From an uncultured Mediterranea sp. (GTDB lineage: Bacteria > Bacteroidota > Bacteroidia > Bacteroidales > Bacteroidaceae), in assembly GCA_945641355.1 (NCBI GenBank), contig CALZEQ010000029.1:1-40502 (forward strand): a stretch of 40,502 bases of DNA, given 5' to 3'. A model generated the notes under the pieces. That model ran no database searches and was not told the origin of the DNA. It worked only from the letters and a program-made list of their open reading frames with translations. Below, in pieces: positions 17,353 to 25,770 of this stretch. The position numbers and the translations under genes are program-made. Position 1 is the stretch's first letter. The number at the start of each line of letters is the position of its first letter.

Positions 17353-18597
17353 TCACGAACGGAAATCAGCTCCTTGAGGTGACTGGAATACACGCAGGCC
17401 GAACTCGGGCACGATAGCCAATACGTGGTCGAAGACATCGGCCTGCACCTTTTCATAGGAGACCCAGTCCTTGAGCGACGAAAAGAAATAGAGTTCCATA
17501 GGTAGTCCATGTTCGGTAGGTTGCAACTGACGCACCATTACCGTCAGCGACTGGTTGACAGCCGGCAGACTCCGCAGATAGGCGGTCAGGTAGGCACGGA
17601 ACACACCCAAATTGGTTTGCCGACGTCCGTTGACCAATATCGAATTGTCAATGCCACGCTCCTCGTTATAACTGCGGAGCACCTGCTCTGTCTGCTCAAT
17701 GTAGTCGCTCAGCAACTGTATCTTCCGGTATCTATCCAACATCTCCGGAGTGCAGAAACGGACACTGGTCATGTCAATGTTCACACTGCGTTTCACACGT
17801 CGGCCACCGCTTTCCTGCATACCCCGCCAGTTCTGGAACGATTCACTCACCAGCAGATAGGGTGGTATGGTCGTGATGGTATTGTCCCAGTTGCGTACCT
17901 TCACCGTGTTCAGCGTCACCTCGACAACGGTACCGTCAGCTCCGTATTTGGGCATCGCAATCCAGTCACCCACCTTCAGCATATCGTTGGCCGATAGCTG
18001 CACACCACTCACGAAACCCATGATGCTGTCTTTGAAGACCAGCATCAGCACAGCGGCCGAAGCACCCAGACCGGCCAACAGCGTCAGGGGTGACTTGTTG
18101 AACAAGATGGAGATGGCCACAACAGCACCGACAAACCAGAGAATGACCTGAAACGTCTGCAACAATCCCTTCAGCGGACGGTTGCGGAACTGGTCTTTCT
18201 CACTGTAGACTGTGTAGACAGCCTTCAGCAGCGAATTCAGAAAGTTGAGGAAAGCCAGCAAAATATAGATCTCGCAGACACGAAGAATGAGGTTAAGGGT
18301 CAAGGAGTCTGTTTGTGAGAAGGCTACCGGCACCAAGGTCGTGATGATTAACGGAGCCACGATACGGCTTAAGCGCACCATTACCTTGTGGTCGAAAACA
18401 ATGTCGTCCCACGTCGCTTTGGTACGCTGCACCAGACGGGCCACTACCCGAAGCAGTATTTTTCGACAGACCGCATCGGCCAGATAAGCCAACAACAGGA
18501 CACCCGCAAATGCCACATACTGATCCATCACATCAGCCACCGAGGAGGTCATTCCCCACTCTATCAGCCATTGATTGATTTGCTCTACTAATTTCAT
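17353..18597 (-). CDS. Mechanosensitive channel, MscS superfamily (YbdG/MscM-like)
   Basis: 414 residues, essentially the length of E. coli YbdG (415). Five N-terminal hydrophobic segments lead to the pore helix and beta domain: LLAGLGASAAVLMLVFKDSI (about 180-200), then VGDWIAMPKYGADGTVVEVT and TITTIPPYLL, the MscS core signature. It would open under membrane tension during hypo-osmotic shock. It is the last gene of a minus-strand run, 21 bp after the DUF4435 gene, and so probably co-transcribed with it. It converges with the broken barrel gene, with 18 bp between the stops. Confidence 0.93.
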   Translation of the reverse strand: MKLVEQINQWLIEWGMTSSVADVMDQYVAFAGVLLLAYLADAVCRKILLRVVARLVQRTKATWDDIVFDHKVMVRLSRIVAPLIITTLVPVAFSQTDSLTLNLILRVCEIYILLAFLNFLNSLLKAVYTVYSEKDQFRNRPLKGLLQTFQVILWFVGAVVAISILFNKSPLTLLAGLGASAAVLMLVFKDSIMGFVSGVQLSANDMLKVGDWIAMPKYGADGTVVEVTLNTVKVRNWDNTITTIPPYLLVSESFQNWRGMQESGGRRVKRSVNIDMTSVRFCTPEMLDRYRKIQLLSDYIEQTEQVLRSYNEERGIDNSILVNGRRQTNLGVFRAYLTAYLRSLPAVNQSLTVMVRQLQPTEHGLPMELYFFSSLKDWVSYEKVQADVFDHVLAIVPEFGLRVFQSPQGADFRS

Positions 18598-18618
18598 TCA
18601 GATTCGGTTATTCAAGTT

Positions 18619-19668
18619 TCACATGTCTGCGACAGGCTGACAGTCAACGGTTTCTCCCGCAGCCCCTCCCATCTGCAATGTATGTAGGAACTCCTGTACC
18701 TCCTCACGCATCCACTGATAGAGGTAAAGGTCTTTATACCCATCGTTCTTCCGCAACATCACGGCTACATTCACCACGCTGTTGGCATAGCAGGTCAGTT
18801 CGTTGCGAAACTGGGTTTCGTGCTCGGCCAACCGCTTGATTTCCGCCTCCCGTTCCCGTCGCAATTGTGTACAGATTGGCACCAGCAGTTTCAGCACTAC
18901 ATTCTCCATCACATGATGACCCTGCATATATAAATAGGTGGTCTCCGGTTTCAAGGCCAGTCGTTGCAATTCACGCCCCAGTTCCTCTACCGGCTTCACA
19001 TACTGCGGAAAGCGGTTCTCCAGCTGGCGCAACTTCTTTTCAACCTCTTGACGGACATGCTCCAGCGACTGCTCCGGCCGACGGATATTGAACTCCTGCA
19101 GGCGTACACACTCATGAAACTCATACATGGGGAAGGTGCGGGTGTCCCTTTTCCGATAGAACCATACATTCCACAAGAAGAGCGGATAGGCCAAGCACGA
19201 GTAGCGACGCATAAAATCAGGGAAGTCGATCAGCAGGCGGTCATTCAGCGTGGCCTGCACACACACTTCGTGCAACGACTCCGCATAGCACTGAAAGTTC
19301 TCTATGGCATAGGCATACGTCTGTATGATATAGGGACTGCTATTGATGCTGTGTGAAAGGCTGGTAGCCCCTTGCAGCAGGAAATCGTAATCACTGTCCA
19401 CACAGGCAATCATTCCGGTACCGAACTGCTCCACCTTAAAGAGGTTCGTCAGCACCATCTTTTTTCCCTTGGCCAGCGACTTCTGCGAAGGCAGCATCAC
19501 CTGAAAGTAGTATTCATCTGTCTCGAACTCAGACAGCAGTGTACGCCAAAAAGCGATATCGTCGTAACTCTCTACATAAGCCACAATGCGTTTGCGCGCT
19601 TTCTTGGGCGAAAGCCGACGAGCTGCCTCCAGGTAGGCCGAAGTCAGATTGTTACGCAACTCTTTCAT
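18619..19668 (-). CDS. DUF4435 / TOPRIM-like protein (AriB-type)
   Basis: 349 residues. The N-terminal half has the layout of a TOPRIM fold: VAYVESYDDIAFW (catalytic-type Glu33, with Asp36/Asp37) and MIACVDSDYDFLL (Asp91-x-Asp93, Asp95). This is the pattern of DUF4435 proteins, the family that includes AriB, the nuclease effector of the PARIS anti-phage system. The C-terminal half is helical and charged with no recognised domain. Its start overlaps the stop of the ATPase gene by 4 bp (ATGA), so the two are translationally coupled, as expected for an ATPase-effector pair. A housekeeping role is equally possible: I recall this pair as a chromosomal feature in Bacteroides rather than an island gene. 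Function is unproven. Confidence 0.78.
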   Translation of the reverse strand: MKELRNNLTSAYLEAARRLSPKKARKRIVAYVESYDDIAFWRTLLSEFETDEYYFQVMLPSQKSLAKGKKMVLTNLFKVEQFGTGMIACVDSDYDFLLQGATSLSHSINSSPYIIQTYAYAIENFQCYAESLHEVCVQATLNDRLLIDFPDFMRRYSCLAYPLFLWNVWFYRKRDTRTFPMYEFHECVRLQEFNIRRPEQSLEHVRQEVEKKLRQLENRFPQYVKPVEELGRELQRLALKPETTYLYMQGHHVMENVVLKLLVPICTQLRREREAEIKRLAEHETQFRNELTCYANSVVNVAVMLRKNDGYKDLYLYQWMREEVQEFLHTLQMGGAAGETVDCQPVADM

Positions 19669-20516
19669 GACTGGTCCTGCTTCGGTTCCTCACGAGTAGA
19701 AGTGACGATTTCGCTCACCTCGGTCACGGTGTCCATCCATCCGTCCATAATGACGGCGGGAGAATGGGTAGTCAGTATCAGCTGCAGGTTTGGGTTCAAC
19801 TGCCGTATCATACCTATCAGTTTCTGCTGCCAGTCAATGTGAAGGGAAGCCTCCGGTTCGTCCATGAAAAGTACACAACGGTCGCCGTCGCGCACCAGTA
19901 CCGTGAGTAGGATGACCAGCATCTGCTTCTCGCCCGAGGAGAGATGATAGGGCAGCAGACGTTCGCCGTCCTGAATGAAGACGATGTCATTGCTCCGTCG
20001 GTCAATGGTCTTGCGTGTATAGCTGAACAGATTGTCTATGAGATCCTGAAACTTGCGCTTGGGCAGAGAGAGAGAGGCAGCACGTGCCCGCTCGGTCTCA
20101 TCGCTGCTGCTCAGCAGCTCTATCATCCGGTTGCCCACATTCACCTGATAATCCAGATAGCGGCGTTGCAGCAGATAGAGTTGCCAGTCCAGTTCCGACT
20201 TCACATGGGGATCGGCCATACGGGCCGTGAAGTCGCCCATCACCAAGGGGCGATCGTAACTGCGGATGACATCATAAGGGATGAAAGTAGCCTGCGGATT
20301 GTCGAAGAAAAGATGGACCCCATTCCTCGGGTCACTCTTCACCTCCCCGGAGGTCTGCTCTAAGTAGCTGACCGAACTGTTCAGAATGGTTGTCTTCCCC
20401 ACTCCATTGATACCGGAGAGCACATTGACATCAGGTCGCAAGTCCCACGCCACATCGTAACGGTTCCACAATCCATGTATTTCAATGCGACGGATATAAT
20501 TAGCCTGTAATTCCAT
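19665..20516 (-). CDS. ABC-type/AAA ATPase partner of DUF4435 protein (AriA-like)
   Basis: 283 residues, a stand-alone ABC-class ATPase head without membrane segments. Visible are Walker A GINGVGKT (35-42), signature motif LSSGEKQ (192-198), Walker B VLFMDE (215-220), a D-loop-like SLH (224-226) and switch His251 in LTTHSP. The insert between Walker A and the signature (about 60-185) is partly helical but shorter than a Rad50 or SMC coiled coil. Proteins of this AAA_15/AAA_21 class act with OLD- or DUF4435-type TOPRIM nucleases as sensors that hold and release the effector. It lies 89 bp after the helicase gene in the same direction and overlaps the DUF4435 gene by 4 bp. Confidence 0.85.
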   Translation of the reverse strand: MELQANYIRRIEIHGLWNRYDVAWDLRPDVNVLSGINGVGKTTILNSSVSYLEQTSGEVKSDPRNGVHLFFDNPQATFIPYDVIRSYDRPLVMGDFTARMADPHVKSELDWQLYLLQRRYLDYQVNVGNRMIELLSSSDETERARAASLSLPKRKFQDLIDNLFSYTRKTIDRRSNDIVFIQDGERLLPYHLSSGEKQMLVILLTVLVRDGDRCVLFMDEPEASLHIDWQQKLIGMIRQLNPNLQLILTTHSPAVIMDGWMDTVTEVSEIVTSTREEPKQDQS

Positions 20517-20605
20517 AAGGATTCATCTATTGGTTTACCGATACAAACTTACGGATTTTTTCTGTGCCACGGATGCGTTCCAACAGAAAATTGATTCCGA
20601 ACCGT

Positions 20606-22069
20606 CTATTCGACCTGTTCCGCCGGATAATTGACCAGATAGAGCGTACCGGTAGTACGGGTAAAGGCTGTATAGAGCCAACGGAAGTAGTCGGGAGTCA
20701 GATAGTCGTCGCTCATATATCCCTGATCCAAAAAGACGTTGCGCCACTGACCGCCTTGCGCCTTGTGACAGGTCACTGCGTAGGCATATTTCACCTGCAG
20801 GGCATTATAGTAAGGATCGGCTTTCATCCGCTTCATGCGCTCGCGCTGCAAGGGAATGTCCGCATAGTCCTCCAATACAGCTGAAAAGAGGCGGTCAGCA
20901 TCCGTACGCGACAGGGCCGGTGCATCACTCCGAAGGGTGTCTAACAGCAGGTTAAGTTCCATCTCAAAATCGTCGTGATCCGGAAAGGCGAGGGTGACAT
21001 CGACAAAGCGGAAACCATACAGTTCACGCTCCCGCCTGACGCGCCGTACCAGGGCAGTCTCTCCGTTGGCAATAAAGTCGGGTATCTGTTGCAAGGCTTC
21101 CCGGCTCTCCTTGTTTCGCACAGCCGCCTCGCGCAGCTGCTCCGTCCAATAGTAGTTGTTCTTGGCCACCATCACCAGGTCGCCCGATGTCAGTTCCTCT
21201 TCACGCCACAGTATCTGCGCACGTATACCATTATTATATAAGTTAGCACGCTTGTTACTTCGGCAGATGACGATGGTCTCTTCCTGTCCGTCGCGGCTGT
21301 AGCACTGTTCCAATGTCTCTATCAGCTCCGTACCGGGCACGACCCGAATATCGGGAAATCCTGATACCCGTATTTTTGGTAATGTCCAGCACTGACTATC
21401 GGCAATCAGCCGACGCAGCCTCGTGGCATTCCATAGTACTCCCGACTCCTCTTCCTGCCTGACCACCTGTGTCAAGTCTACTTCCACCACTTCCAGTCCA
21501 TACCCACGCAAGGCATCCGTCACCAAGGCCGGACTCTGCTCCTCTCCTACAGGCGGAAGCTGTGCCGTGTCACCCATCAGCAGCAGACGGCAACCCGCGC
21601 CCGCATAGACATAGTGAACCAGGTCGTCCAGCAGACGTCCTGTACCGAAGAGCGCTCCCGAGAGTCCGTCGTTGGCAATCATCGAAGCTTCGTCTACTAT
21701 ATATAAAGTATGTGTAGTCAGGTTGTCATTGACGGTGAAGTTGCCCGTCTCGTTGGAGAAAGCCCGCTGACGATAAATACGCTTGTGAATGGTAAAGGCC
21801 GGATGCCCCGCATACCCGGCAAACACCTTCGCTGCCCTTCCCGTCGGTGCCAGCAATACCGACTTCTGATGCAAGGCATCCAAGGTACGGACCAGCGCCC
21901 CCACCAACGAAGTCTTGCCCGTACCCGCATAGCCACGCAACACAAAAATACGGTCCTCTTGAGCAGAAACGAGAAAGTCAGCCAACATTTTTATCGTTTT
22001 TTCTTGCTCAGAAGTTGGTTGATAAGGGAAATTTTCCTTAATTTGCCTTTCTAAATAGTTATTTATCAT
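20606..22069 (-). CDS. RecD-like ATP-dependent DNA helicase (superfamily 1)
   Basis: 487 residues. Motif I is GYAGTGKT (46-53), motif II YIVDEASM (about 147-154), with MGDTAQLPPVG as motif III. The C-terminal UvrD_C_2-type segment contains TCHKAQGGQW and YTAFTRTTG (motifs V/VI). It is shorter than RecD2 and lacks the long N-terminal extension, so it is a compact RecD/Pif1-type 5'-3' helicase; polarity is inferred from family. It is the first gene of a minus-strand series (helicase, ATPase, DUF4435, MscS). Many Bacteroidetes carry such a helicase, so its presence does not by itself indicate a defence operon. Confidence 0.88.
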   Translation of the reverse strand: MINNYLERQIKENFPYQPTSEQEKTIKMLADFLVSAQEDRIFVLRGYAGTGKTSLVGALVRTLDALHQKSVLLAPTGRAAKVFAGYAGHPAFTIHKRIYRQRAFSNETGNFTVNDNLTTHTLYIVDEASMIANDGLSGALFGTGRLLDDLVHYVYAGAGCRLLLMGDTAQLPPVGEEQSPALVTDALRGYGLEVVEVDLTQVVRQEEESGVLWNATRLRRLIADSQCWTLPKIRVSGFPDIRVVPGTELIETLEQCYSRDGQEETIVICRSNKRANLYNNGIRAQILWREEELTSGDLVMVAKNNYYWTEQLREAAVRNKESREALQQIPDFIANGETALVRRVRRERELYGFRFVDVTLAFPDHDDFEMELNLLLDTLRSDAPALSRTDADRLFSAVLEDYADIPLQRERMKRMKADPYYNALQVKYAYAVTCHKAQGGQWRNVFLDQGYMSDDYLTPDYFRWLYTAFTRTTGTLYLVNYPAEQVE

Positions 22070-22121
22070 TTTTGTAGCAGAAAAAAGTAAGAGGAATCAT
22101 CGTTTTTAAATTTATTTCTTT

Positions 22122-22129
22122 TATTTTTG
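22122..22129 (+). promoter_or_regulatory. -7 box for the 22166 gene
   Basis: TATTTTTG matches TAnnTTTG, 36 bp before the ATG at 22166. The predicted leader is about 30 nt and AT-rich. Confidence 0.6.
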
Positions 22130-22165
22130 CGGTGCGAATATAACAACTAAAAACATATTTTTATC

Positions 22166-22852
22166 ATGAAAACAGTATTTAATATCGTTTTAGGCTTGTG
22201 CGCCTTGGCATTAATCTACATTTGCTATGCCAGCATCATGGGACCTATAAACTTTGAAAAGGAGAAGAAACACAGAGATGCAGCCGTCATCGCACGTTTG
22301 ATTGACATCCGTCGTGCGCAGCTGGAGTACCGTACACTGCACAACCAGCAGTACACCGCGAACTTCGACACGCTGATTGACTTCGTGAAGAATCAGAAGT
22401 TGCCGTTTATCTTCAAGCAAGGTGAATTGACCGATGACCAGTTGGAAAAGGGTATGACCGAAAAGAAGGCCATGAAGATTATCGAAAAGGCCAAGAAGAC
22501 GGGCAACTACTCTGAAGTTCAGAAAGAGGGTCTGACCAACTTCAAGCGTGATACGATGTGGGTAGCCGTACTGGATACCATCTTCCCGAAGGGCTTCAAC
22601 CCCGATTCGATGAGATACGTTCCCTTCGGAAACGGTGCTCAGTTTGAAATGGCTATCCGCAACGATACAGCCAAGTCGGGTGCTCCCTTCTGCCTGCTCG
22701 AAGTCAAGACTCCGTATGAGGTATACCTCAACGGTCTGGATGCACAGGAAATCGCCAACATCAAGGACGTACAGACCAAGCTGGGTAAGTACTGCGGTCT
22801 GAAGATTGGTGACTTGGAGACAGCCAACAACAACGCAGGTAACTGGGAATAA
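22166..22852 (+). CDS. Conserved Bacteroidales protein with one N-terminal membrane helix
   Basis: 228 residues, function unknown. A single hydrophobic helix (about 5-26) starts almost at the N terminus and is followed by a long charged, probably helical stretch (residues 30-60, EKEKKHRDAAVIARLIDIRR) and then a mixed soluble domain rich in Lys, Asp and Asn. This is the general shape of pilin-like or PilN-like bitopic proteins, but no prepilin peptidase site (G/F-x4-E) precedes the helix. Codon use looks different from the neighbours: five of its eight arginines use CGT, while nearby genes favour CGG, CGA and CGC, which suggests strong expression. It is followed after 3 bp by the DUF3822 gene, so both are probably one transcript with rsmD. 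Confidence 0.75.
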   Translation: MKTVFNIVLGLCALALIYICYASIMGPINFEKEKKHRDAAVIARLIDIRRAQLEYRTLHNQQYTANFDTLIDFVKNQKLPFIFKQGELTDDQLEKGMTEKKAMKIIEKAKKTGNYSEVQKEGLTNFKRDTMWVAVLDTIFPKGFNPDSMRYVPFGNGAQFEMAIRNDTAKSGAPFCLLEVKTPYEVYLNGLDAQEIANIKDVQTKLGKYCGLKIGDLETANNNAGNWE

Positions 22853-22855
22853 TCT

Positions 22856-23623
22856 GTGGATTCTATTAAAACTGAACAACAAACATTATCCATCCGCCTC
22901 AGTGCGGATGGATTTTCTTTTTCTCTATTCAGCCCAGTGTCTGAAGGCGGACATCACATTACCCCCTATCAGGTGGACGAGGCACGCTCGCTAACTGCCA
23001 ACCTGAAGCAGTGTTTCCGTGAGACCGAGTGGCTGAATCATACCTATCGTCGGGTCAACATCCTGATAGCCGGGCGACGTTTCACCACCCTTCCTCTGGA
23101 ATTCTTTGAGGACGAACAGGCCGAGGAGATTTTTTACCACAACCATCCGAAACGGGAGAACGAACTGGTGCTGTACAACATCCTGCAACGGCACAACGTC
23201 GTTGTGGTCTACGGCATGGATCGGAGTGCCCACACCTATCTGAGCGAACTATGCCCTGCCGCCCGCTTCTTTGCGCAAGCCAGTCCGCTCATCGAATTCT
23301 TCGGTTCGAAAAGCAGGTTAGGAAACAACCGGAAACTCTATGCCCACCTACGAAAAGGTGCTACCGATGTCTATTCGTTCGAACGGAGCCGCTTGTTGTT
23401 GGCCAACACCTTTCCGACGGCTACCACAGCCGACCGCCTGTATCACCTATTATATATATGGAAACAACTGGAGTTTGACCAAGAACGGGATGAACTGCAC
23501 CTGTCGGGCGAACTGACAGAGAAAGAGCGGCTGTTAGCCGAATTGCGAAAATACATCCGGCAGGTTTTCATAATGAATCCTGCTGCCCATCCAGACTTTC
23601 AAGCCATCACCTCATGCGAGTAA
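22856..23623 (+). CDS. DUF3822 family protein (actin-like fold expected)
   Basis: 255 residues from a GTG at 22856, 3 bp after the preceding stop. No signal peptide or membrane segment. I recognise it as DUF3822, a Bacteroidetes-specific family. As I recall, a B. thetaiotaomicron member was solved by structural genomics and showed an actin/hexokinase-type ATPase fold. I cannot point to clear phosphate-binding motifs in this sequence. Its partner upstream is a bitopic membrane protein and its downstream neighbour is rsmD, overlapping by 10 bp. By analogy with PilM or FtsA, an actin-like protein could dock on the membrane protein's cytoplasmic face, but this is inference only. The biological role is unknown. 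Confidence 0.75.
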   Translation: MDSIKTEQQTLSIRLSADGFSFSLFSPVSEGGHHITPYQVDEARSLTANLKQCFRETEWLNHTYRRVNILIAGRRFTTLPLEFFEDEQAEEIFYHNHPKRENELVLYNILQRHNVVVVYGMDRSAHTYLSELCPAARFFAQASPLIEFFGSKSRLGNNRKLYAHLRKGATDVYSFERSRLLLANTFPTATTADRLYHLLYIWKQLEFDQERDELHLSGELTEKERLLAELRKYIRQVFIMNPAAHPDFQAITSCE

Positions 23624-24150
23624 TCAGCGGAATATATAAGCGTAGACGATTTGACGTACCACATACGTTCAAGGCACGTCCCACTACAGATTTTGCCAAA
23701 GAGAATCTGTTCAACGTACTCTCTAACCTCATCGACTTTGAAGAGGGAGTGCATGCCCTCGACCTCTTTGCCGGAACAGGGAGCATCAGCATCGAACTGG
23801 TATCCAGAGGGTGCGAACAAGTAATCAGTGTAGAGAAGGACCGCGACCATTATGCCTTCATCTGCAAAATCATGCAGGAAGTAAAGACAGACAAGTGTCT
23901 GCCCATCCGAGGCGACGTATTCAAGTTTGTCCGCAGCTGTCACGAACAGTTCGACTTCATCTTTGCCGACCCTCCCTATGAGCTGGCCGGTCTGGAGACC
24001 CTGCCTGACCTCATCTTCGAGCAACAGTTGCTGAAGCCGGATGGTCTCTTCGTATTGGAACACGGAAAGAAAAACGACTTTGAAGCGAATCCTCACTTCA
24101 TGGAGCGGCGGGTGTATGGCAGCGTCAACTTCTCGCTATTCCGCCCCTAA
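23614..24150 (+). CDS. rsmD: 16S rRNA (guanine(966)-N(2))-methyltransferase
   Basis: 178 residues, typical for RsmD. The N terminus MRVISGIYKRRRF and ARPTTDFAKENLFNVL are family hallmarks. The SAM-binding motif I is LDLFAGTGSISIELVSRG (about 50-67), and the catalytic motif IV is ADPPYEL. The enzyme methylates G966 of 16S rRNA during 30S assembly. The start overlaps DUF3822 by 10 bp. The gene converges on the cardiolipin synthase gene with only 9 bp between stops and no visible terminator. Confidence 0.96.
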   Translation: MRVISGIYKRRRFDVPHTFKARPTTDFAKENLFNVLSNLIDFEEGVHALDLFAGTGSISIELVSRGCEQVISVEKDRDHYAFICKIMQEVKTDKCLPIRGDVFKFVRSCHEQFDFIFADPPYELAGLETLPDLIFEQQLLKPDGLFVLEHGKKNDFEANPHFMERRVYGSVNFSLFRP

Positions 24151-24159
24151 ACGATGATG

Positions 24160-25602
24160 TCACAACAGGGGAGCCAATAGCCGTACCACACTCTCCACAG
24201 CCTTCCGATACCAAGGGCGCTTCACCCAGCTCTTCAACAAGACCTGCTGGCAGTCACGTTGGTCTTGCAGAAAGATGTCACGCATCTGCAGGGCCGTCTT
24301 GTCATCGTAGATGAAAGCATTCACTTCAAAGTTATGTTCAAAGCTGCGGAAGTCCACATTGGTCGATCCCACGGTAGACAGCGTGTCGTCAGAGACCATC
24401 AGCTTGGAGTGCAGAAACCCCTTTTTATAGAAATAGACCTTCACGCCAGCCTGCAACACATCGGCCAGATAAGAGCAGGAGCCCCAGTGGGTCAGACGGT
24501 TGTCGGCCCTGAAAGGCAACATCAGACGCACATCCACACCAGAGAGTGCAGCCGTCTGCAACGCTATCAGCACCGTCTCGGTCGGCAGGAAGTAGGGGGT
24601 CTGTATGTAGAAGTATCTGCGTGCCTGTCCGATGGCCATCACCAGCCCCTGCATGATCTCCTTCCACGGCCCCACCGGTTCGCTGGTCACCACCTGTATC
24701 AAGGCATTTCCCTTCCCCTCTAACTTGGGATAATAGACCGACGACGTGATGAGCGAACGGTCTACCAGATACCAGTCCAGCAAGAAGGTGGTCTGCAAGC
24801 CATGTACCGCACCGCCCTCTATCAGCAGATGCGTATCACGCCAGATGCCCCACGTATATCCCTCCATATAGCGTTGCGCCAGGTTCATGCCACCTACAAA
24901 ACCGACACGCCCGTCCACCACCACCACCTTCCGGTGGTTGCGGTAGTTCACTTTGCTGGTAAATAGCGGGAAACGTACCTTCAGGAAACTGCGCACCTCT
25001 ATGCCTGCCTCACGCATCTCCTCGAAGAAGCGGTCTGGCACATGCCAGCATCCTACATCGTCGTAGATGACACGCACTTCTACTCCGGCACGCACACACT
25101 CCTTTAGCACCTCCAGCACAGCCCTTCCCACGGCATCGTCTTCAAAGATATACGATTCAATATGGATATGATGGCGGGCCAGGCGCAGTTCACGGAGCAG
25201 CGCCTCCATCCACTGCTGTCCAGCGGTGAAGGTTTCCACCCTGTTCCCTCCAAACGGAAGTGCTTGCACAGTCTTACGGAAGAAAGATATCAGTCGTTCG
25301 TAGGCTACGGGACCCGATGTGGCCTCTTGTGCCAAATACTCCGCCATAGGCTTCTTCATCAGATGGTTGTATCCTTTACGGCTGATGATATGTTCGCGGC
25401 GACCGCTTCGACCCAGAAAGAAGTAGAGTACCAGTCCCACCACCGGCAGGAACATCAGCACCAGTACCCAAGCCAACGTCTTCACCGGATTGCGGTTGTC
25501 CAGAATCACCACCACAATCGTACCCACCACTACAGCCAAGTATACCAACTTGAATGCCCAGGCGGCTATCTGAGGGATAAGAAAGCTCCAATCGAACATC
25601 AT
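24160..25602 (-). CDS. cls: Cardiolipin synthase (phospholipase D family)
   Basis: 480 residues from ATG 25600-25602. The frame continues upstream to 25674, but that extension would run through the promoter box and add a non-hydrophobic segment. Two N-terminal membrane helices (about 5-28 and 38-60) are followed by two PLD catalytic motifs: HRKVVVVDGRVGFVGG, and HSKLMVSDDTLSTVGSTN. Two phosphatidyl donors are joined through a phosphohistidine to make cardiolipin in the inner membrane. The TATATTTG box ends only 4 nt before the start codon, which implies a leaderless or nearly leaderless mRNA. A second ATG follows immediately (25597-25599). Confidence 0.93.
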   Translation of the reverse strand: MMFDWSFLIPQIAAWAFKLVYLAVVVGTIVVVILDNRNPVKTLAWVLVLMFLPVVGLVLYFFLGRSGRREHIISRKGYNHLMKKPMAEYLAQEATSGPVAYERLISFFRKTVQALPFGGNRVETFTAGQQWMEALLRELRLARHHIHIESYIFEDDAVGRAVLEVLKECVRAGVEVRVIYDDVGCWHVPDRFFEEMREAGIEVRSFLKVRFPLFTSKVNYRNHRKVVVVDGRVGFVGGMNLAQRYMEGYTWGIWRDTHLLIEGGAVHGLQTTFLLDWYLVDRSLITSSVYYPKLEGKGNALIQVVTSEPVGPWKEIMQGLVMAIGQARRYFYIQTPYFLPTETVLIALQTAALSGVDVRLMLPFRADNRLTHWGSCSYLADVLQAGVKVYFYKKGFLHSKLMVSDDTLSTVGSTNVDFRSFEHNFEVNAFIYDDKTALQMRDIFLQDQRDCQQVLLKSWVKRPWYRKAVESVVRLLAPLL

Positions 25603-25606
25603 GATG

Positions 25607-25614
25607 CAAATATA
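25607..25614 (-). promoter_or_regulatory. -7 box for cls, directly abutting the start codon
   Basis: TATATTTG on the minus strand is a full TAnnTTTG match. Only four bases (CATC) separate it from ATG ATG, so the transcript would start at or next to the start codon. Confidence 0.5.
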
Positions 25615-25749
25615 GTGGAAAGAATCGACTCTGAGAGAAATCTGTCGAAGCTTTTTTCGTCCGACGCAGGACACGAGGAAATCTACGCGGTAACTACAGG
25701 AGACAACGAGTTTTCAGCTGATTTGCATCCTACTCTCATCAGATTTGCC

Positions 25750-25757
25750 TAAATTTG
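25750..25757 (+). promoter_or_regulatory. -7 box for nudC / channel-Nudix operon
   Basis: TAAATTTG matches TAnnTTTG. It lies 13 bp before ATG 25771 and 25 bp before ATG 25783. TTTG at 25722-25725 is a candidate -33 element, though the 24-bp spacing is long. Confidence 0.55.
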
Positions 25758-25770
25758 TCCCGACTTTAAT

